From: Dunaliella salina
Lineage: Eukaryota > Chlorophyta > Chlorophyceae > Chlamydomonadales > Dunaliellaceae
Assembly (NCBI GenBank): GCA_002284615.2
Contig: MU069530.1
Location: 4,455-14,486 of the forward strand
Direction of reading: 5' to 3'
Length of the DNA stretch: 10,032 nt
The translations under genes and the position numbers were made by a program. Numbering within the stretch: the first letter of the stretch is position 1; each line of letters begins with the position of its first letter. This document shows positions 7,430 through 10,032 of this stretch, piece after piece. Below the pieces are notes generated by a model. The model was not told the DNA's origin and did no database searches. It saw nothing but the letters and a program-made list of their open reading frames with translations.

Positions 7430-8759
7430 TCACGCCAAGAAGCCCAGCCACTCGCCATTCTTCTTAGCAAGCCGGATGAGGCCCTGTACCTGCTTGCTCT
7501 CCACTCCAAACTGGCTGCAGAACTCCTTAATCACTGCAAAAGAGAGAGGTGGAGCAACCGAAGATGTCAGAGAGAAAAGGAAAAGTGCATGACAAATGGG
7601 GTGACTTACAGGAAAATTCTCCACTTCAACGGTTGGGTTTTATCCTACTCTAGGCATTTACAAGGTGAAGACACCAGCATTACCACGGGAAGCGCACAAG
7701 TTGCACAATCAAAACTGGAAGCGGTCTGTCAGTTTGAGAAGACATGATTATTTGCTGCCACAACTTGCCTTACAGCTACAGAATAAAACAGGTGCCATGC
7801 AAGCATGCAGTTACTGCGCCGCAGCATTACCATTGGGCTCAATGTAAACATTCTGGACATAATTACCATTAATATAGGTGCTTTTGTTGCGCAGGATATG
7901 ACTGATCACCATGGGAGGAACAGGGGGAAGAGAGTGTGGAAGGAGTGTGGCATTGGAGGGAAATCAGGGCGGAAGTCTCCTGACGCTCCTACCCGTGTTC
8001 CCACCCATCTTACCTTGTGAATGCAAGGAGATAGCCTTCCCGCGTATCTGGTTGAAGTCTTTCTCACCCACAACATTTCTGGTCGCCACAACGATTGGAG
8101 CGAAAATTCCGCCAGAGCCCTGTTTGCGTGAGCAGTTGGAGACATCGAAGGTGGATATGCAGTTGGTGACATCGGAAGAGAGAGGCATGCAGGAAAAGAG
8201 AGGCAGGGTCTCATCTCAGTTACAGACAGGAAAGGACAGTTACAGACAGGAAAGGAAAGGAGGAAGGGAGAAAGACACACCTTGTTTCCCATCATTGTGA
8301 CTGCTCCCCGTCGAGGACCTGAGAATGTATGCATGTGTGTGTGTTCGTGTGCAATGCGCGGGGGCCATGCTCATCTTCTTTGTGCAATTGCGGTAAAATC
8401 GAGGGCATTCCAGATGGATGACCTTGGGTTGCTTCCACTTGGATGAGCAAGCTTGCAAGTGCAGGGCGTGTGCTCCAACCTGGCGGTGGACCATTACCCT
8501 TCCCTCCTCCCACAGTTGCATGCCCAGCAAAGCAACTCCACGCCTCGCACGTTTGTCACTGACCTGATGACGATGGCCGGGTCGGCAAGGCTGGCTGTGA
8601 AACTTTCTGACCCGCAGTGAAGCCTTGATGGCTGGTGGAGGCTCCTAGGCATGCGGCACGAGCATAAACGAGCCTGCTGCTGCTGCTGCTAGGGGCACTA
8701 GTTCTCAGTGCTTGGGGGCGAGCAGAAGAGGAAGAAGCGATGATAGGCTTTTGTAGCAT
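7430..8759 (-). CDS. PGR5: PGR5, proton gradient regulation protein 5 (chloroplast), three exons
   Basis: PGR5 is a small stromal/thylakoid-associated protein that, with PGRL1, supports antimycin-sensitive cyclic electron flow around photosystem I. Exons are 8759-8564, 8214-8014 and 7533-7430 (TGA 7432-7430). Junction phases (1 and 1) match, giving 166 residues. Splice sites are CAG|GTCAGT to CTGAG|AT and CAAG|GTAAGA to TTTTGCAG|TG. Residues 1-60 are Ser/Ala/Arg-rich with no acidic residue and look like a plastid transit peptide. The family core is GGIFAPIVVATRN (100-112), FNQIRGKAISLHSQ (119-132) and QGLIRLAKKNGE (149-160), ending LGFLA. Cys138 and Gly163 align with Arabidopsis Cys105 and Gly130, the residue changed in pgr5-1. 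The chain is longer than Arabidopsis PGR5 (133). The extra length is in the transit peptide and a linker with cysteines at 74, 84 and 93. Trp161 replaces the usual Lys/Arg. The exon 2 start is the least certain boundary. Confidence 0.94.
8217..8256. repeat. Perfect 20-bp tandem duplication at the PGR5 intron 1 acceptor
   Basis: CAGTTACAGACAGGAAAGGA is present twice head-to-tail. Read on the gene's strand it supplies two copies of a pyrimidine stretch (TCCTTTCCTGTCTG) followed by TAACTG, a plausible branch-point context. The AG used for exon 2 follows the second copy. The duplication therefore doubles the presumed branch-point and polypyrimidine signals. Confidence 0.85.
8326..8351. repeat. 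Short TG-rich run
   Basis: GTATGCATGTGTGTGTGTTC and GTGTG form a short alternating purine-pyrimidine run in PGR5 intron 1, directly beside the U6-like segment. Confidence 0.6.
8343..8401 (-). pseudogene. U6 snRNA-like segment in PGR5 intron 1
   Basis: On the minus strand, the same strand as PGR5, 29 nt at 8353-8381 match the U6 catalytic core at 26 positions. The segment reads ACAAAGAAGATGAGC, then ATGGCCCC, then CGCGCA. U6 has ACAGAGAAGATTAGC, ATGGCCCC, TGCGCA. Further upstream CGAT (8401-8398) lies at the same distance as CGAT in plant U6, with only weak similarity between. The AGC triad is kept, but the normally invariant ACAGAGA box reads ACAAAGA. The downstream strand of the internal stem-loop (AAGGAUGAC) is not preserved, and no terminal T-run follows. 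It is therefore probably a U6 fragment or pseudogene and not an active snRNA. The U6 comparison is from memory. Confidence 0.55.
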
Positions 8760-8891
8760 TGCTTACGTGCTTGCGGCAACCAGTTACTATTTCTTATTCC
8801 GTTTTTTATTTCTCCTTCCCTGCGCCGTGTTCCCAAAACGAACAAATGCACGCGAAGTCAACCGAGAACGGAATTCACCACATGCCATTTG
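8760..8891. promoter_or_regulatory. Short divergent intergenic region between PGR5 and the coiled-coil gene
   Basis: PGR5 starts leftward at 8759. The coiled-coil gene's earliest in-frame ATG to the right is at 8892, with another at 8919. Only about 130-160 bp separate the start codons, so any promoters overlap or are shared. On the minus strand AATAAAAAAC (8810-8801) is an A/T-rich, TATA-like word about 45 bp before the PGR5 start codon. On the plus strand 8786-8830 is pyrimidine-rich. It could instead be the 3' end of an intron belonging to an upstream exon of the coiled-coil gene. No known operator is evident. Confidence 0.4.
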
Positions 8892-9629
8892 ATGGAATTT
8901 CATAATTTGAAACAAAACATGCAGCGTGAGACGTCGGTACAAACAGAGCTCTGCTCTGATGAAGAAAGGAAGTCCGAGGTGCTGGCTAGGAAGCTGGAGG
9001 AAGTAAAGAAGGAGAAGGCCATGCTCCTGGCTGAGGTCAGTGGTCAGCCTCTGCATTAGGATGACAAAATTCATGCCTACCATCAGCTCACATGCGCGCG
9101 CTGCACACCATCCTGTTCTTTGTTTCTCCTGCCCTCGATCCTTTTCATCCTAGTCCTTCCAGCCCATCCTTGTCCATCTGTTGATTCAAATTGTTGCAGG
9201 TGGAGCAAGAAGAAGGTGACATGGCGTTACATGGTGTTTGAGAGCACCATTCAGCTTTCCTGGCATGATTGGCAGCTTTGATGCTTAATTTGCATGGCTC
9301 CTGTTCCACTGGTACTGACACTGCTTGCCCTTCTTTCTGGCATGCAGAGTTCATGACCAACACGCTGCAGAAACGCCTCAAAAAAGTGAGTTCACAAATG
9401 CTTACATCAATTCTCCTTGGACCATTCAACTGTTTTGGGTGTGACCAACCTGACAGGTGAAAGCATTACCATCAGCTGAGCAACAGTGGCACTGCATGCA
9501 TGTGTCTAATACTTGTCTGCATCACCCTGGTTGCCTCAAAAATCACTTATGCGCCTTACGATGCCACCCATGCAGTTGCTGAATGAGAAAGCGGACTCGG
9601 AATTGAAGGTCATGGAGCTGAAAAAGCAG
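8892..9629 (+). CDS. Coiled-coil protein resembling CCDC6/DUF2046, 5' part, four exons
   Basis: Exons are 8892 (or 8919) to 9035, 9200-9215, 9348-9385 and 9576-9629. All three introns are GT-AG (donors GTCAGT, GTGACA, GTGAGT) and phases fit throughout. The joined product begins MEFHNLKQN-MQRETSVQTEL, continues EVLARKLEEVKKEKAMLLAE and VEQEEEFMTNTLQKRLKK, and runs to LLNEKADSELKVMELKKQ. That is 84 residues, almost all strongly heptad-patterned coiled coil. The EEEFMTNTLQKRL block resembles the EEEFxxNxLxxKL units of CCDC6-type proteins (DUF2046), whose long coiled coils mediate scaffolding or oligomerisation. The last donor, CAG|GTTTGT at 9630, leads to an exon beyond the window. The N-terminus is uncertain: an upstream frame stays open back to 8757 and an unseen 5' exon is possible. 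Family assignment is moderate, because coiled coils mimic each other. Confidence 0.62.
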
Positions 9630-10032
9630 GTTTGTGCCTGGGACAGAGCATGCACACACAACATTTGTGCATGGGCCTGCTGCATGGCAAAGAGGAGGGA
9701 GAGGATGTCCACTGTCTGAACTTTTCCACCATGGTTGCGCTGTGGGTGGATGGGTAGATTACGTGAGTGTTGGTGTGTGTGGGTTTGCACTTGGGCATGC
9801 CTGCGTGGGCTGTGTGAATGTATTTGTGTGTCATGTCCATACATGCCTGCGCGCATACACAACATCATCTTTAAGTCAGTAATGAGTGTGACATGCGGAG
9901 GGGTAAGCGTGCTGATTTTGATTGCTTGCACCCAAAATAACATTGTTTTCAACTACAACATTGCTTCCTTTCTTCACCTGGGAAGAAGACTAGGACTTTG
10001 AGGAACACTTGGCATCAGAGAGCGCGCGCGCG
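9630..10032 (+). other. Intron of the coiled-coil gene, continuing past the window
   Basis: After the donor at 9630 I find no exon that continues the coiled-coil pattern. The stretch contains a G/T-rich tract at about 9760-9832 (many GTGTG and TGTGT words). The window ends in an alternating CG run. Frames open on both strands here have low-complexity Cys/His/Thr composition and look like by-products of these tracts. Confidence 0.5.
10019..10032. repeat. CG dinucleotide repeat at window end
   Basis: The window closes with AGAGCGCGCGCGCG. Alternating CG can adopt Z-DNA and is slippage-prone. Its full length cannot be judged because the window stops here. Confidence 0.7.

Noticed and set aside
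7158..7592. 144-codon plus-strand frame
   Set aside because: Its 3' part lies antisense to PGR5 exon 3, and the rest has no recognisable motif.
7906..8334. Long minus-strand reading frame over PGR5 exon 2
   Set aside because: It is in a different frame from the conserved PGR5 residues and spans the intron 1 acceptor. The PGR5 frame is the one with family identity.
8240..8530. Minus-strand frames covering the U6-like segment as possible PGR5 exons
   Set aside because: They show no PGR5 or other family resemblance. The exon 1 donor and exon 2 acceptor already join in phase without them.
8919..8924. ATGCAG immediately before the coiled-coil exon as a certain 3' splice site
   Set aside because: The CAG could be an acceptor, but the preceding bases are A-rich with little pyrimidine tract, and the frame stays open upstream through an ATG at 8892. 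I kept it only as an alternative.
9536..9952. 138-codon minus-strand frame opposite the coiled-coil gene
   Set aside because: It is His/Thr-rich low complexity caused by the GT-rich intron on the other strand, and it overlaps a spliced exon with clear coding character.

Overview
The window looks like nuclear DNA from a green-lineage photosynthetic eukaryote. Its genes are split by GT-AG introns, base composition is roughly balanced, most of the left two thirds is decayed transposon sequence, and the clearest gene is PGR5, a chloroplast protein of cyclic electron flow. A streptophyte alga or an early-diverging land plant is my best guess. That is inference, and I cannot name the species.

Layout. 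Positions 1-690 hold no firm gene, only one short reading frame resembling a signal peptide (492-626). Positions 690-1282 form a large, well-conserved inverted repeat (foldback element). Positions 2005-4375 are a graveyard of non-LTR (LINE) retrotransposons: a minus-strand C-terminal relic (2005-2783), a plus-strand C-terminal relic with its 3' tail (3058-3562), and a minus-strand reverse transcriptase relic (3625-4375). A short pyrimidine-tailed element has inserted into the first relic with a 13-bp target duplication (2471-2573). Two longer copies of that element lie at 2826-2938 (minus) and 5152-5258 (plus). A frameshifted coding relic of unknown family occupies 4812-5131. From about 5260 to 7429 I see only repeat scraps and no supportable gene.

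The right third is the live part. PGR5 lies on the minus strand as three exons (8759-8564, 8214-8014, 7533-7430) that join in frame to 166 residues: a Ser/Ala/Arg-rich presumed transit peptide followed by the diagnostic PGR5 core and C-terminus. Its first intron carries, on the sense strand, a segment strikingly like the catalytic core of U6 snRNA, and a perfect 20-bp tandem duplication just upstream of the 3' splice site. Divergently transcribed, with start codons only about 130-160 bp away, is the 5' part of a coiled-coil gene on the plus strand. Its exons are 8892 or 8919 to 9035, 9200-9215, 9348-9385 and 9576-9629, and it resembles CCDC6/DUF2046-type proteins. One exon is only 16 nt long. 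The gene continues beyond the window.

The two genes share a short intergenic region and could share a promoter. Nothing in the sequence shows that their products work together. I found no bacterial-type operon, CRISPR array, rRNA gene or intact tRNA gene.
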